A stretch of DNA of 64,000 nt from the NCBI GenBank assembly GCA_963575645.1, contig OY754468.1, positions 3,906,001 to 3,970,000 on the forward strand, read 5' to 3'. The DNA comes from Xanthostigma xanthostigma (Eukaryota > Arthropoda > Insecta > Raphidioptera > Raphidiidae). Of this stretch, positions 10,350 through 22,047 are shown one piece after another. Position 1 is the first letter of the stretch; every line of letters starts with the position of its first letter. Below the pieces are notes generated by a model. It was not told where the DNA came from. It did no database searches and was given only the letters and a program-made list of their open reading frames with translations. The translations under genes were made by a program, and so were the position numbers.

Positions 10350-13035
10350 CAGCCAATTGGGCGACAAGACCATTCCAACTTCAAAAATATTGACATTTTA
10401 CATAATGGATTAATAATTAAATTCCCGAGCGGGTGACTCCGTTAATGGCTAGTAGTAAATATGATATTTGATATTCGTTTGCGTGGTTACACAGACGTCT
10501 GTGAAGTTAGCATCTCAAGTGCCAGCATCTCACAAATAAACCGCATATAAACTAGCATCCCGCATAGTTCTACAGTTCTTGATAAGTTTTAACAATAGTT
10601 CCGTCGATTTTACTATCGAAACCGCATTTTGAAAAAATGAGATGCTAACTTCACAAATCGGATTTTTCAAGTGTCAGCATCTCACAAATAAACTGCATAT
10701 AAACTGGCACCCCGCATAGTTCTACAGTTCTTGACAAGTTTTAACAATAGTTCCGTCGATTTTACTATCGAAACCGCATTTTAAAAAAAATGAGATGCTA
10801 ACTTCGCAAATCGAATTTTAGCATCTCATCGGATTTCACAAATTTGAGGGTACTAGAGGTGAAATTAAGAAAGTTGTACATCCCAAATCTATTCTAAACA
10901 TAGTTCTACCGAGTTAAAATAATAAGGATCGCTGATAATCATAATAACCAAAATATCCATAGAGCAGTGAGATTCTGGGGTAAAATTGAGGAGCAAACAT
11001 GCAAAACCCGACAAATCCAGTTTTACTAGTTTCGAGTAAATCGCTAAAATCTGTCGCACAGAATCGTTTAGATAATTAATAAATTTTATTTTACGATATA
11101 TAGGTCATAGATGAGTTTTTCAATACTAAATAAAATTATTGACCAATTTTTCAGACAATTATATTGACAAAAATATAAATGAGTTTACTAAATTTAAAAA
11201 AAATATTTATTATCTTAAAAAAACAAAAAACATTTGTTTCGATTTATTGGGTTTTGCATGAAACCAGAATTGTATCGGGGTTTTTTCGCAAATCAAATAT
11301 ATAAGTATTTTAGAAAGCGTTTATTAATATGATAACACCGAATAAAAAGAAGAAAAAGTACATTTTTCAAAATAAAAACTACTTATATAAAAGATTCTTA
11401 TTTTTTTTAATTTTTAAAAAATCATAAACAATAAAATACAATAATAGTACCTGCGTAGTAAAAACAAAAACAAAACTTTAACAGCCGTTTTTATAGGATT
11501 TATCGGGTTTAGCTTTATTCTGAATACACAGATCGATAAAGCTCACCAAAAGTTATACCACAGCATCTCACGTTTGTATGCTTATTTTGTTTACAACAAT
11601 GATACATAATTACTAAGTATGTTCAAAAGACCAGCACTCTTGCGGAACTTATGTAACAGACCCTTAGTTATCGTCCAAAACATTTATACAACTCAAAAAC
11701 ACCGGTTATACCACAGTATCTCACTCATATATGAACATTTGTTTTTAACAATGAACCATCAATTTTGGGATTTTTAAAGAACAGAACTATTTCAAAATTT
11801 GTGTAAGGGACTTCCAGTTATCATTTAAGGAAATTGTTACTGCGTAGAAACCTTAGTTATAACACACCATCTCACGTTTTTATGGATATTTTATTTATTT
11901 TAGTAAACGGTAATTTCTCTGGAAACTCAAAAGACCAGAATCTTCCATAATTATCCGTCGTAATCTCCATACGACTGACAATTATACCCCAGCATCTCAC
12001 TTCTCTTATTATGATTATCAGCGATCCTAATTATTTAAGTCGGTAGAACTATGTACAGAATAGATTTAGGATGTACAACTTTCTTAATTTCACCTCTAGT
12101 ACACTTAAATTTGTGAAATTCGATGAGATGCTAAAATTCGATTTGCGAAGCTAGCATCTCATTTTTTCAAAATGCGGTTTCGATAGTAAAATCGACGGAA
12201 CTATGTGGGGTGCCAGTTTATATGTAGTTTATTTGTGAGATGCTGACACTTGAAAAATCCGATTTGTGAAGTTAGCATCTCATTTTTTTCAAAATGCGGT
12301 TTCGATAGTAAAATCGACGGAACTATTGTTAAAACTTGTCAAGAACTGTAGAACTATGCGAGGTGCCAGTTTATATGCAGTTTATTTGTGAGATGCTGAC
12401 ACTTGAAAAATCCGATTTGTGAAGTTAGCATCTCATTTTTTCAAAATGCGGTTTCGATAGTAAAATCGACGGAACTATTGTTAAATCTAGTCAAGAACTG
12501 TAGAACTATGCGGGATGCCAGTTTATATGCGGTTTATTTGTGAGATGCTGACACTTGAGATGCTAACTTCACACACGTGTTACACAGTATGGTTTCACAT
12601 GTAAAAATTAACAAATGCATGCTTGGTAACCACCGAACTAATTTCTTTTCGACAGATCTTCAGAACAAAAAAAAATACAGCAGATTTTTTTTATTTTATA
12701 GTATATCTGAAACTATAAAGTATAAATTTTTTTTTACAAAAATTTTTTGGAAAAATTAATAGAATAGTAAACCGTTGTGAAAGTATACCATTATATTATA
12801 TATAACAAAAAAACAACGTTTTAACGCACAACTCATCTGCTCATGTGCCGTTTTTCCCCAAAAACAGTAGGGGTCTTCGTATTTTGATGTCAAAAGTCTG
12901 AACAAAATCCGCGCAGCCGTTTGACCAGTATCGTCTTCGCAGACTAACACTTATTATAATCAAAATATACTGTCAAATTTTGAAAAGTGAATTTTGACGC
13001 AAATTGGCACGATTCCCCATTTCTGGAGTTGGAAT
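10350..13035 (-). repeat. 560-bp dispersed repeat split by the foldback element
   Basis: One end ('ccaattgggcgacaagacc') lies at 10350-10485 and the remainder at 12588-13035. The 2.1-kb foldback element sits between, flanked by a 9-bp direct repeat. The two halves join into a normal copy of the family, so the repeat was present first. Confidence 0.7.
10495..12578. mobile_element. Foldback element with long tandem-structured inverted repeats and 9-bp duplication
   Basis: The ends read ACGTCTGTGAAGTTAGCATC and the near-identical inverse. GTTACACAG lies directly outside each (10486-10494 and 12579-12587). Arms of about 490 and 590 bp are built from units of about 152 bp. The left arm has two units ('caagtg' at 10516 and 10668); the right has three ('gtgagatgctg' at 12235, 12388 and 12540). 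The arms meet an AT-rich centre with four further copies of a 'ccacagcatctcac' box. No transposase is seen. A 9-bp duplication with long inverted repeats points to Mutator-like or Foldback elements, but the class is inferred. Confidence 0.8.
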
Positions 13036-13084
13036 GATAAAATAAATTAAATATCGGTGAGATTAGGAGTGTATTATAAATATA

Positions 13085-14269
13085 TTTATTCAACACGCGT
13101 GAGTAATATATAATTTCGGGGCCCTGCTAAATTCGGGAGAAATAATAAAAAACTCGGGTCGCAGTGCCAAACCCTGCCGACAATATAGTGTATTTGCTTT
13201 TATAGGCAGTGTGGCTCTATTGTATGAACTTATTTTTGGACAAAATAAAAAAAATTACCCCTTAATACACCCCTTAAAACAACAATTTTTACTAAATTTC
13301 AATACTACATATCAATTCAACATCTGTACCAAATTATATACCTACACCCTTCAGTATGTAAATCTACCTATATCAGTAAACTTGTGTTTTCATAAAATTT
13401 GTAAGTCCGGTCCTGTCGGGCCGATGTTTTTAAAATTTTAGCAGCATATTTTAATAATTACTAAAGGGTTAAATTTCAAATTTGAAACGATTCCGAAAAT
13501 TTTTTCGGTATTTTTGGGCCCGAAAAATTTTTTCAACCCCTAAATACCACCCTTAACGTGGCCCGATTGGGCCCATTTTAAATAGGCTTCGTGCGGTGAT
13601 AGATTCCAACATGTGGCCCAAATTTCGTTTAAATCGATTAAGTCTGTCGAGAGTTATCGTGCTAACACATATATATATATATATACATATATAAACATAC
13701 TTTTCCAAAAATAGTGCCAAACTTCTTAGAAGGTTATGAAACGTCGAGAAATTTTGGTCCGACCCCTAGGTCCCGCCATCCGACCGACGCCAATAGTGTA
13801 AGTGCCTTATGGCAAATACACTAATTACTTCATGTTGACGCGTAGAGCACTAATAATGAGCCGAAACTGTACGATAATGTATTATTGCATAGTTTCTGGA
13901 CCAATAGGAACGCGGTAGCGAGCCGAAACTGTACGGTAATGAATTATTACTGCGTAGTTTCTGGACCAATAGGAACGCGGTAGCGATTTGTATATATGAA
14001 AACAGCATCGCAATTCAGCGAAAGTCAGGGGCATCTTGTGTGCATCGAGGGCGGTGGGTACGTCAATCAATGAAGTGATTTATTATTTTTCCCTCTTTTA
14101 TCAGGGCCCCGATTACATATTACTCGTGCTAGTTGAATAAAATATTATGTGTGACCATTGATCGAAGGAGAATATTCCACTCACGTGTTACCGCACTCGC
14201 TAAGCTCGTGCGGCAAATTTCACGCTCATGGAATCTTCTCCTTCTCTCACTAGTCGCACAATATACTAT
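13085..14269. repeat. Inverted-repeat element plus adjoining hairpin element, copy 2, interrupted
   Basis: Same composite as 5736-6236. The inverted ends (13085 and 14139) carry TCGGGGCCCTG and its complement, and the second hairpin (about 14145-14269) ends TAGTCGCAC. It is interrupted after 'gggagaaataat' by an element at about 13149-13822. It ends about 20 bp before exon 2 of the membrane-protein gene, so the acceptor's polypyrimidine region abuts repeat sequence. Confidence 0.65.
13149..13822. mobile_element. Element with GTGTATTTGC inverted ends, longer copy
   Basis: TAGTGTATTTGC and GCAAATACACTA face each other. One side continues outward as 'ctcgggtcgcagtgccaaac'. A second, inverted copy at 36401-36775 lacks about 300 bp of the middle. 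Interruption of the 5736-type repeat proves mobility or insertion. No transposase; class unknown. Confidence 0.6.
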
Positions 14270-14287
14270 TACTTCTTTTGTTTGTAG

Positions 14288-14691
14288 ACAATGAAAGGAG
14301 CAGAAGAATTGCCAACATTTACAGCATCAGTCAGTTGATGAGATCAGTTTTAACTCTGTCACGTTTTACGACTGAAATACATCTCATGTATGGCGTTCCA
14401 ACTTATTTTGCGAATATACACATGTTCCTGGCGTCCATTCCCATTTTTATTAAACTCAATGAGAAGAAGGGAAAAGAAAGATTCGAAATAATAAATCTTG
14501 TCCTGTTTGGAAATTTGTTTTCTCTCATTTACATTTCATATATGAATATCAACTATTATGGAATCGCAACTGCGGTGTGTTTTGTGCTAAATCATTTTAT
14601 TATTGGTCATATGGACCTGTCCACAGAAGATATTTACAATTACGGAATGTGTTTCTTTAACATATTCGCTATGAAGGCTCTAAAAGATTAA
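14288..14691 (+). CDS. Unrecognised multi-pass membrane protein, exon 2
   Basis: It follows acceptor 'tttgtag'. The split codon 54 becomes TAC (Tyr), and the frame continues from NERSRRIANIYS to a TAA at 14689-14691, giving 187 residues in all. Three more hydrophobic segments lie at about residues 88-108, 120-140 and 143-160, making four or five passes. A basic loop LNEKKGKER (about 110-118) lies between the third and fourth segments, and the tail (STEDIYNYGM...) is weakly hydrophobic. Aromatic and Asn residues recur in the segments (GVPTYFANIH, YMNINYYG), as in small eukaryotic integral membrane proteins, but no catalytic motif is evident. No canonical AATAAA was found downstream; a SINE begins about 300 bp later. 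Existence of the gene is well supported; function is unknown. Confidence 0.7.
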
Positions 14692-14992
14692 ATGTCTACC
14701 TCTTCGATGAGACCAATTCAATGTGTTCAAAATTTTAAAGAATTTATCATCTAATGTTACTGAATACTGCTACTATTTGCAAGTTGCATTTATTATATGT
14801 CATATATATATACGTTTATAATTGTATAACGTACTGACTGTGTTGTGTTTTTTTATTATAAAATATTATAATTATATTGTTAAACGTATACCTAAGTAAC
14901 TGTTAATAAGACTGGAATATTTTTGTAAGAATTTACTGTAAAAGATTATTTCTAAATATACAAACATATTATTATATTTAAAGGACCGTTTC

Positions 14993-15340
14993 CTGCTGCC
15001 TCTCGCCGAGAAACGGTAATTCCTGTATCGACCATCTTGTTGAGGTTTTTCTTGGTTTCCCTCAATAATTCCAGATAAATATCGAGATGGTTCCTTATTC
15101 AAAGCCACGGCCGATTACCTGTCAAACTCCTATGCTCAAAATTTGCCTACCTTATCCTAATGTCCTAATATTATTTCATTCGTCCATTGCTATTAGTTGA
15201 AGGTGAAAAAAGTAGAAAATAACGGGAAGCGTAATAGATGAAAAATAGATCTCTGGAAAATAGTAATGGTGCGAATGGTGTTATGACATAAAATCGAGAA
15301 ACGGACGTTGAACGCATTATTATTATCATTATATTTAAAA
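14993..15340 (+). mobile_element. tRNA-derived SINE, 5'-truncated copy
   Basis: It begins inside the body ('tctcgccgagaaacggtaat') and ends with the ATT-rich tail after 'acggacgttgaacgc'. The tRNA-like head present in the copies at 49957-50370 and 51696-52116 is missing. Confidence 0.7.
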
Positions 15341-15432
15341 GAATAGCAATTTTATAAACAAAACATTACTGAAGGGCATTTTTTTTAACAGACTTGAAGT
15401 ACATTTCTGTTTATCATAGGATTAAAAAAAAA

Positions 15433-15620
15433 TTGGTTGTCTGTAAAGTCGGTTTACGGACGATAGTTTTACTTGATAACGTATTCCGCTCGAATATAAT
15501 ATTTAATAATCACGCACAGCCTACAGGGTCAAGCGGAACGTTACACTTTTTCGTGCATGCAGCCGGTGTTTCTTTTTATATTGACGTGATTCATCAATTT
15601 ATAAGACGTTATCACGTCAA
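15433..15620 (+). mobile_element. Poly(A)-tract-inserting element, short copy 2
   Basis: Only the two ends of the family are joined here, in 188 bp: TTGGTTGTCTG start, CACGTCAA end, with A runs outside both. A clear internal-deletion form. Confidence 0.7.
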
Positions 15621-15689
15621 AACTTCACACAAAAAGGAAAAAAAGAAAACAGAATTCTTGTGGAGACACTTATCTGTCCTATATCTAGA

Positions 15690-16185
15690 CTCTAGTTGTC
15701 CGTTTGTCTGCCTGTTTATAAAGACCTTTTTTCTCAGGAACGCGTTGAAATTAATATAAAATATTCAGGTCTGCAATCCCTTGAAGCTGTGAAAAAATCA
15801 AACTTCTAAGTCAACGCTATCAAAAGATACGGCCGTTTATGCCCCATATTTTGACACTCGCAAAGGAATCAAAACATATAGGGTACTTCCCGTTGACCTA
15901 GAACTATGAAATTTGGCAAGAAGCAATGTTTTATTGCGTATTATTGGGAAAAATCCGAAAATCGTCAATTTGTACTTAGTTACACTACTAAATTTTTTTT
16001 TCGATTTTACACTTATTTGCAACTTTGATGTAAGTACATTGCGGTACTATTTATTCCCTTTTCAGTTACCACTTACCTATAAAATAAAAAAAAAATAAAT
16101 TTGATTTCCAATTTTGGTATGAAGTGCCACAGATCGTTTGTACGGAAGTCTCAGTGCGCGAGTTCTACTCGCACTTGTCTGTCTT
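15690..16185 (+). repeat. Retroelement 3' tail-like repeat
   Basis: Second copy of the repeat at 4920-5335, here with 'tcagtgcgcgagttctactc' near its end. It is somewhat longer and less deleted than the first. Confidence 0.55.
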
Positions 16186-16321
16186 GTTTTATTATTATTA
16201 ACCAAGTTTTGTTTAAACCACAACCTCAGGAGCTGGTAGGCATATACAGAAATCGTCCATGGCTAATGGTCCTTGCTTCACTACTGTCCGGATAGTTTGT
16301 TTAAAAGACCGTTTAAGGTGA

Positions 16322-16735
16322 GTATTTTTGAAGTGAAAACTTCTTTAGCGGCGTTGTACACTTTTTTTTGTAATGGGTAAAAAATGTTAAACTCGCGTCA
16401 GGACACGTGACCTGATCGAAAATTCGTAAGACGAAAACTTTTGTACACTTTTTTTGTAATGGGTAAAAAATGTTAAACTCGCGTCAGGACACGTGACCTG
16501 ATCGAAAATTCGTAAGACGAAAACTTTTGTACACTTTTTTTGTAATGGGTAAAAAATGTTAAAACTCGCGTCAGGACACGTGACCTGATCGAAAATTCGT
16601 AAGACGAAAACTTTTGTACACTTTTTTTGTAATGGGTAAAAAATGTTAAACTTGCGTCAGGACACGTGACCTGATCGAAAATTCGTAAGACGTTAATATT
16701 CAAGTTTTCACTTCTGCCGGAGTGCAATTTTTTTT
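16322..16735. repeat. Four-unit minisatellite inside a small inverted-repeat element
   Basis: Four units of 86-87 bp start at 16354, 16441, 16527 and 16614, nearly identical. Each carries the near-palindrome TCAGGACACGTGACCTGA around a CACGTG core. The array is bounded by GAAGTGAAAACTTC (16330-16343) and its inverse (16702-16714), so the tandem expansion happened within a MITE-like element. Confidence 0.75.
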
Positions 16736-16919
16736 TTTATTTAAGAGATACATCGTATCCAACCCTATTTTAATTAGCTTGGGATACGATTTCGAAAATT
16801 TGTGGAACATCGAACTTTTTGATTTTAACAAAGAAATCCTCTTGTCAACTGTCGTGTTTCAAACTCAATAGCAGTTGCCGTAAAAGAGTATTATTATAGC
16901 TCCAATTTTTTCACTTCAT

Positions 16920-17160
16920 TACGGATTGGTTAAAAAATAAATAAACGAAAATTTCTTTTTTTAAACTATCTTTTATGAGTTAATAAAAATTAACTAAAAA
17001 GTTAAAAATAATTTTATTCCGATTAGAAATACTTAAGTCGTTTTATGTGACGTATAAAACGACTTATTTCTAATCGGAATAAAATTATTTTTAACTTTTT
17101 AGTTCATTTTGATTAACAACTAAGAGCTTGTATTATTTTTTTTTTTCGTTTATTTTTAAG
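16920..17160. repeat. Palindromic element with a central hairpin
   Basis: The core 16992-17104 folds into arms of about 50 bp ('taattttattccgattagaa' and its inverse), with a four-base difference. The outer arms also pair ('aataaacgaaaatttc' with 'tcgtttatttt'). Confidence 0.7.
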
Positions 17161-17179
17161 TTTTTAGTGTGCTTTATTA

Positions 17180-17330
17180 AAACTGCGTTTTGCATCCGGA
17201 CGAAAGCTGGACCGGTCAGTTAGTTATAATAATATTGTATTGTCATCGGAACTACATGCGTCTGCAAAATTTCACCTCAATCGGATAACGGGAAGTGAGT
17301 CAAATTTAACTTGTAAGATTCGATTTTAGA
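17180..17330 (+). repeat. Single unit of a retroelement tail repeat
   Basis: It contains 'ggacgaaagctggaccggtc' and 'tgtattgtcatcggaact', matching one unit of the tandem array at 29870-30420. Confidence 0.5.
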
Positions 17331-17460
17331 CAGACAGACACCGGCCACCGGGACAGATGAAACTAATTAAAAGCTTGCAAAAAATATGTATTAGCATATT
17401 TTTAATAAAGATGTTAATCAATGCTTTCTCACTGTGAGGATTAATTGTGAGATATGCTTT

Positions 17461-18156
17461 TTGACGTGATAACGTCTTATAAATTGATGAAACACCGGCT
17501 GCATGCACGAAAAAGTGAACGTTCCTAATGTTCCGCCTGACCCTGTGCGTGCTTTTCTCGAAAACGGCCCTAACGATTTGGATGAAATTTACTGAAAAGG
17601 GATTTTGGGGGGCAAAAAATCGTTTTAGCTAGGTCTCATCTCTCGAAAAAATCGTTTTCTTACAGATTTTATCATTATAAAAATCAATTTTTTGACGTAT
17701 GAAAATACTTAAATATTGTAAGTAGGTTTTGGAATTTTATATAAACAATGAAACAATTGTTTTCAAAATATTATGACAGTTAATCTTTGAGACTTAAAAT
17801 AAATACGAAAGAAAGAAAGTTAAAAAAAAAACAATTATTATTATAGGTGGTGAGTAATTTTAATAAATAAAATTAACCTAAATTTGAAGCGAAAGATGCA
17901 ATATCATAGATTCGAATTATTATAATTATTATATGTAGAAGATAGGAGAAATAGAACATAAATTATTGACGTGATAACGTCTTATAAATTGATGAATCAC
18001 GTCAATATAAAAAGATGAAACACCGGCTGCATGCTGCACGAAAAAGTGTAACGTTCCGCCTGACCCTGTGCGTGATTATTAGGTAAATATGATATTCGAG
18101 TGGAATACGTTATCACGTAAAACTATCGTCCGTAAACCGACTTTACAGACAACCAA
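17461..18156 (-). mobile_element. Poly(A)-tract-inserting element, long copy 3
   Basis: In minus orientation it starts TTGACGTGATAACGTC and ends ACAGACAACCAA, with T runs outside. The terminal module recurs inside (from about 17968), so the long form is a composite: end module, a segment with 'cgaaaacggccctaacgatt', then the end module again. Confidence 0.7.
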
Positions 18157-19230
18157 TTTTTTGTTCAGAAAACTCTACACCACCTTTTCACGGCCTCAGG
18201 CGTCGAATACCGAAAAATCCCTTCTTAGTGGGTATACCTACTTACGTCATAAAAGCAGTCAAATTGCAGGTTTCTAAATTCAGCAGTTTGCTCGAGTCGA
18301 AATATAACGCAACAATAGGACATCCAGTTTCTCATTTCTTTTGTTATTACTTGGGTGGAACATTTTTAGGGTATCAGTAGCGTTTCAAAGGTCGCAACTG
18401 AAAGCTTAATGTCTCAAATTTGATGATCTACCGAAAATTTAGCGCATCAATAGCACATCAAATGCATAATTAAAAAAAATAATAAAACTGATAATAATAT
18501 ACGAATATTTGGCTAAAAAATAAAATTTAGAAATACTTCTTGAAAAAAAAAATGTCTAAAATTGGTTTGGGAATTAATATTTGGCTTCACACCCTCATTC
18601 GTGTGAGTATTCTTGTGTAATATTAAAAAACTTATAAAAAGTATTGATTTTTTTGCTTTACCCCCCCCCCCCAGAACAAAAAAATATCTACGTCCTTGAT
18701 CGCTGCCCTGAAATGATCTAAAATACTGCAATTTTAGAGTATGTGGCTGATTGAAATAACTTTTTGAAAATACGTAAATAGGTAACTGTACCTTTAGTCT
18801 TCTTCTATTCTTCTATGGCAGCCCCCGACGGATTTTCTTTGGTTACTTACCTGCTTTAAGTTAAAACCTGTTCTCTATGGTTAAGTCGCGGGGAATCTCA
18901 GAATTTTATTTAATTCTTTTTCTATTACAACATTTACATTCGTCGTGGGTTTTTTCAAAATTTTTAATTTTGTTTTTAATCTCTAATGTCTGAACCATTG
19001 TTCTTACCTATATATAGAGAGCGAGTACCTAATTAGTTGTCTAGAATCTAGACATGATTTTATTTTCCCAAAAAGCTACAAGCTGCAAAACAAGGACACT
19101 CATTTTGATTCCGTTCATTTCTTTAACTAATCAGTTACTGTGTGGAGCAAATCCATGTAGAACTTATAGAAGTACCTAATAATTAAATAGCCCTACAATA
19201 AATAATGCACCCATAAAGGATGAGATTTAT
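18157..19230. other. No gene recognised; contains a C13-type run
   Basis: Mostly AT-rich sequence. A C homopolymer lies at about 18661-18673. Open frames are short and featureless. Confidence 0.5.
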
Positions 19231-19289
19231 GAATTGACTTATTACCTACTTACCTTTTACTTATTTTTTTTAAATCGTATTTGGCACCT

Positions 19290-19603
19290 TTATATTGCAA
19301 ACATTTATCGTAGTGAGTACCATACCAATAGTACATAACTCAAAGGTACTAAAAAACTATCTTTATAATGAGATATTGCACATCGACCTTTGGAAAGAGA
19401 CAATCTGTTAATAGAGTTAACTCTTAAAGAGGTCAATAACTTTTTCCCATAACAGATAGTCTCTTTCCAAAGGTCGATGTGCAATATTTATACCGCCGCG
19501 TACTCTAAGAAAGTTAAGATCCGTATCTGCGGAACTAGAAACCAAATATCCGTATTCAGATCCGTATCCGCGGATATACATTTTTAACGATCCGGCACAT
19601 CAC
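19290..19603 (-). mobile_element. hAT-type element (GTGATGTGCCGG family), truncated copy
   Basis: The end 'gatccggcacatcact' is intact at about 19603, but the other end is missing. The middle includes a palindrome around 'tattgcacatcgacctttgg' shared with 30956-31240 and 61260-61793. Confidence 0.7.
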
Positions 19604-19828
19604 TGCTTTCAACATCGGCTATAGGTAGACGCTTTTGTAAATGTATATTTTAGTAACGCAATTTGATACAGTGGCGTGGAGACTATCCGAAAGCTCAATA
19701 GTATCTTTTTTATGGAAAATTTAATTATTAACATGCAACCTAAACACCCTGGGAGTGTTTTTTTCCATGAAAAATGTGATGATGATGCGCGTTAGTTGGG
19801 AACTTTTCGAGACTGTTCCTACCCCTAC

Positions 19829-20258
19829 TTAAGAGTATTCGTCCCTACAAATACCCCCTGCACCCTTCATCTCAAATCTTTTCCCCTCGCCTAAAAACGG
19901 TTCGCGCTCTCCCGACGCTATTTTTAAAGCTAGAGGGTTCTGGTAAACGCCAAATGAAAGAAAAAGAATCAGACTACAGATCCTTCAGGCGAATTTTTTG
20001 AAAAACAGTCTCGCCTACGTGTGAAATATTACGTAACTTATTATTTTTTTCAAAAGGTTGTAAGTTTTTTCAGGAATTTTTTTTCAAAAAATTCGCCTGA
20101 AGGATCTGTAATCTGATTTTTTGTCTTTCATTTGGCGTTTACCAGAACCCTCTAGCTTTTAAAATAGCGTCGGGAGAGCGCAAACCGTTTTTAGGCGAGA
20201 GGAAAAGATTTGAGATGAAGGGTGCAGGGGGTATATTTGCAGGGACGAATACTCTTAA
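19829..20258. mobile_element. TTAA-flanked near-perfect palindromic MITE, copy 1
   Basis: TTAA bounds both ends, followed by GAGTATTCGTCCCT in inverted orientation. Almost the whole 430 bp pairs with itself, including 'tctagctttaaaaatagcgt'-type segments. Copies at 26993-27410 (TTAA kept) and 54480-54844 (truncated). Confidence 0.8.
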
Positions 20259-20919
20259 AATATTTCTATATGTAGGTAATATAAAAACTTCATAAATTAT
20301 TTTTTCTAAAAAGTAGGTACTATTTGCGTTTACTAAGTTGCCATTTTGTAATTCATTACCTATTCATACCTATCAAGTTTCATTATATACCGGTAATATT
20401 ATATTTATTATACATAAACAAGATTTCAGTGCCTACCCTAAAATTGACATAATAATAATAATCACGTGTTTACCCTTATCTGAATGCATTAATCTTTCAG
20501 ATTATGTATACATACAGGCATATAATATGTTGATACAATAGAAACTCTCTTCGGCCAACATGCAATGAATCAGTGATAGTTGTTCCCGTATGTGTATGCT
20601 TTATTCAGATTTTAACAAATGCACTATTGTTATATTGTGACATCATAATACAGAATATCTATACAGACCGGCGATCCTCTTTTAAGTTATTCTTTTATTT
20701 CACATATTATGTTACTTAACTGTCACTATAACCGACGCCCCAACAGTATTCTGAAATACGATTGGCTGCGTCTAAAATTAGCGTCGTTCCTGCAACCAAT
20801 TAAATTTTGTTTAGGGGAATAATAAACGAATGTAAGAAGAGGGACTATGCACATTCAACTGTTTACATATAAATTAATAAATAGATACGTTTCGGATTCT
20901 ACATAATAAACTAGCTGCC

Positions 20920-21240
20920 CGGTCCGACTTCTCCAGGATTTTTATAGATTATCTATTAAACATAATATTATGCTGCATCGGACTTTTTTATAGAATGATA
21001 GCGGACCCGGTAGGCAAAAGGGTCAGTTATGAATGAAATGCTAATTATTTAAATCATGAATATAAAACAAAATATTTAATTAGAAAATATTGACAGGTGC
21101 TGGTAGGCTGAAATTTTGGGATTATATGTTTTTTATATGTGAGAAATCCAAAAAAAGATATTAAAAATATAGTCGGAAAATTAGAATAAAAAACCTGGAT
21201 CTCGACAACATATAGCGCCACCTTCCTATAGGATTGCCAT
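20920..21240 (+). repeat. Dispersed repeat with 'tgctgcatcggactttttta'
   Basis: Shared with 51562-52450, where it is interrupted by a SINE and a hairpin insertion. It begins with an 'actagctgcccggtcc' segment typical of retroelement 3' tails. Confidence 0.6.
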
Positions 21241-21708
21241 CCGTCCGGATTTCCCGGCCCCCCGGAATTGTCCTCTTTTTAAGGGCGTTCGGGGAGCGTC
21301 CGGGCGAGGTTTTGATTATACAGTTTGGATTTTAAAATGAAACTAAAACTGTATAAAATTTTATGAGCTTTAATTTGGCATAAGAAAATTTTTCTATGCG
21401 ACGTAGGTACCTACCGTTTTTGAAACCTAAGCTAAAACTCCAAAAGTGGTACCTTCCTGGTGCCCCCTTCCCTCGGGCTCACCTCCTAAACGTCAGGACT
21501 TTTGGTATGTTTACTCTCTAAGCACCTTGAACAAGTTTGTAAAGGAATTGCTTAGGTCCCTGCTTCTTTATTGACTGGACTACAAGGTAATATTAATTTC
21601 ATTATTAAAATAAGTTTTTTTTTCAATTATGTCCGGGTTTTGAGCTCAAAAAACCGGGTTTTTTATCTTCTTGTCCTAGTTTATTTGACTTCACAGATGG
21701 TAAGCCTG

Positions 21709-21748
21709 TATGGACCCTGGGTAGGTGTATACCTACCCAGGGTCCATA
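21709..21748. repeat. Perfect 18-bp hairpin with 4-base loop
   Basis: TATGGACCCTGGGTAGGT pairs perfectly with 21731-21748 across loop GTAT. The stem is GC-rich relative to its surroundings. Confidence 0.8.
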
Positions 21749-22047
21749 AGTAGCTAAGAACTATCCTGCAGGTACGATCCCATAAGTATACAAAAAAGTT
21801 GGTCAAAAACTCAAAATCGGACAAGCCATTTAGGAGGAGAAGAATTACGAACACACGGATACCGAAATTTTATATAGGTCAATGTCAATGAAGCTTTTTA
21901 CTTCGAAGTCTGCACGAACAGCTTCGATTTTGATGATTTAAATTTTTTTTTTATATTATTGAAAATCAGAAACCTTTTGGGGCGGGGAACGAATTATTTA
22001 TATAATTGGTTAAGGGGCTAAAGGTAGTCAAAGGCATGAAAAAAAAA

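Noticed and set aside
15394-15759. 121-codon plus-strand open frame
   Set aside because: It lies across the poly(A)-tract element; related translations appear at other copies simply because the DNA is repeated.
16354-16692. CRISPR-like array
   Set aside because: The 86-87-bp units are head-to-tail without variable spacers; this is a minisatellite in a eukaryotic genome.
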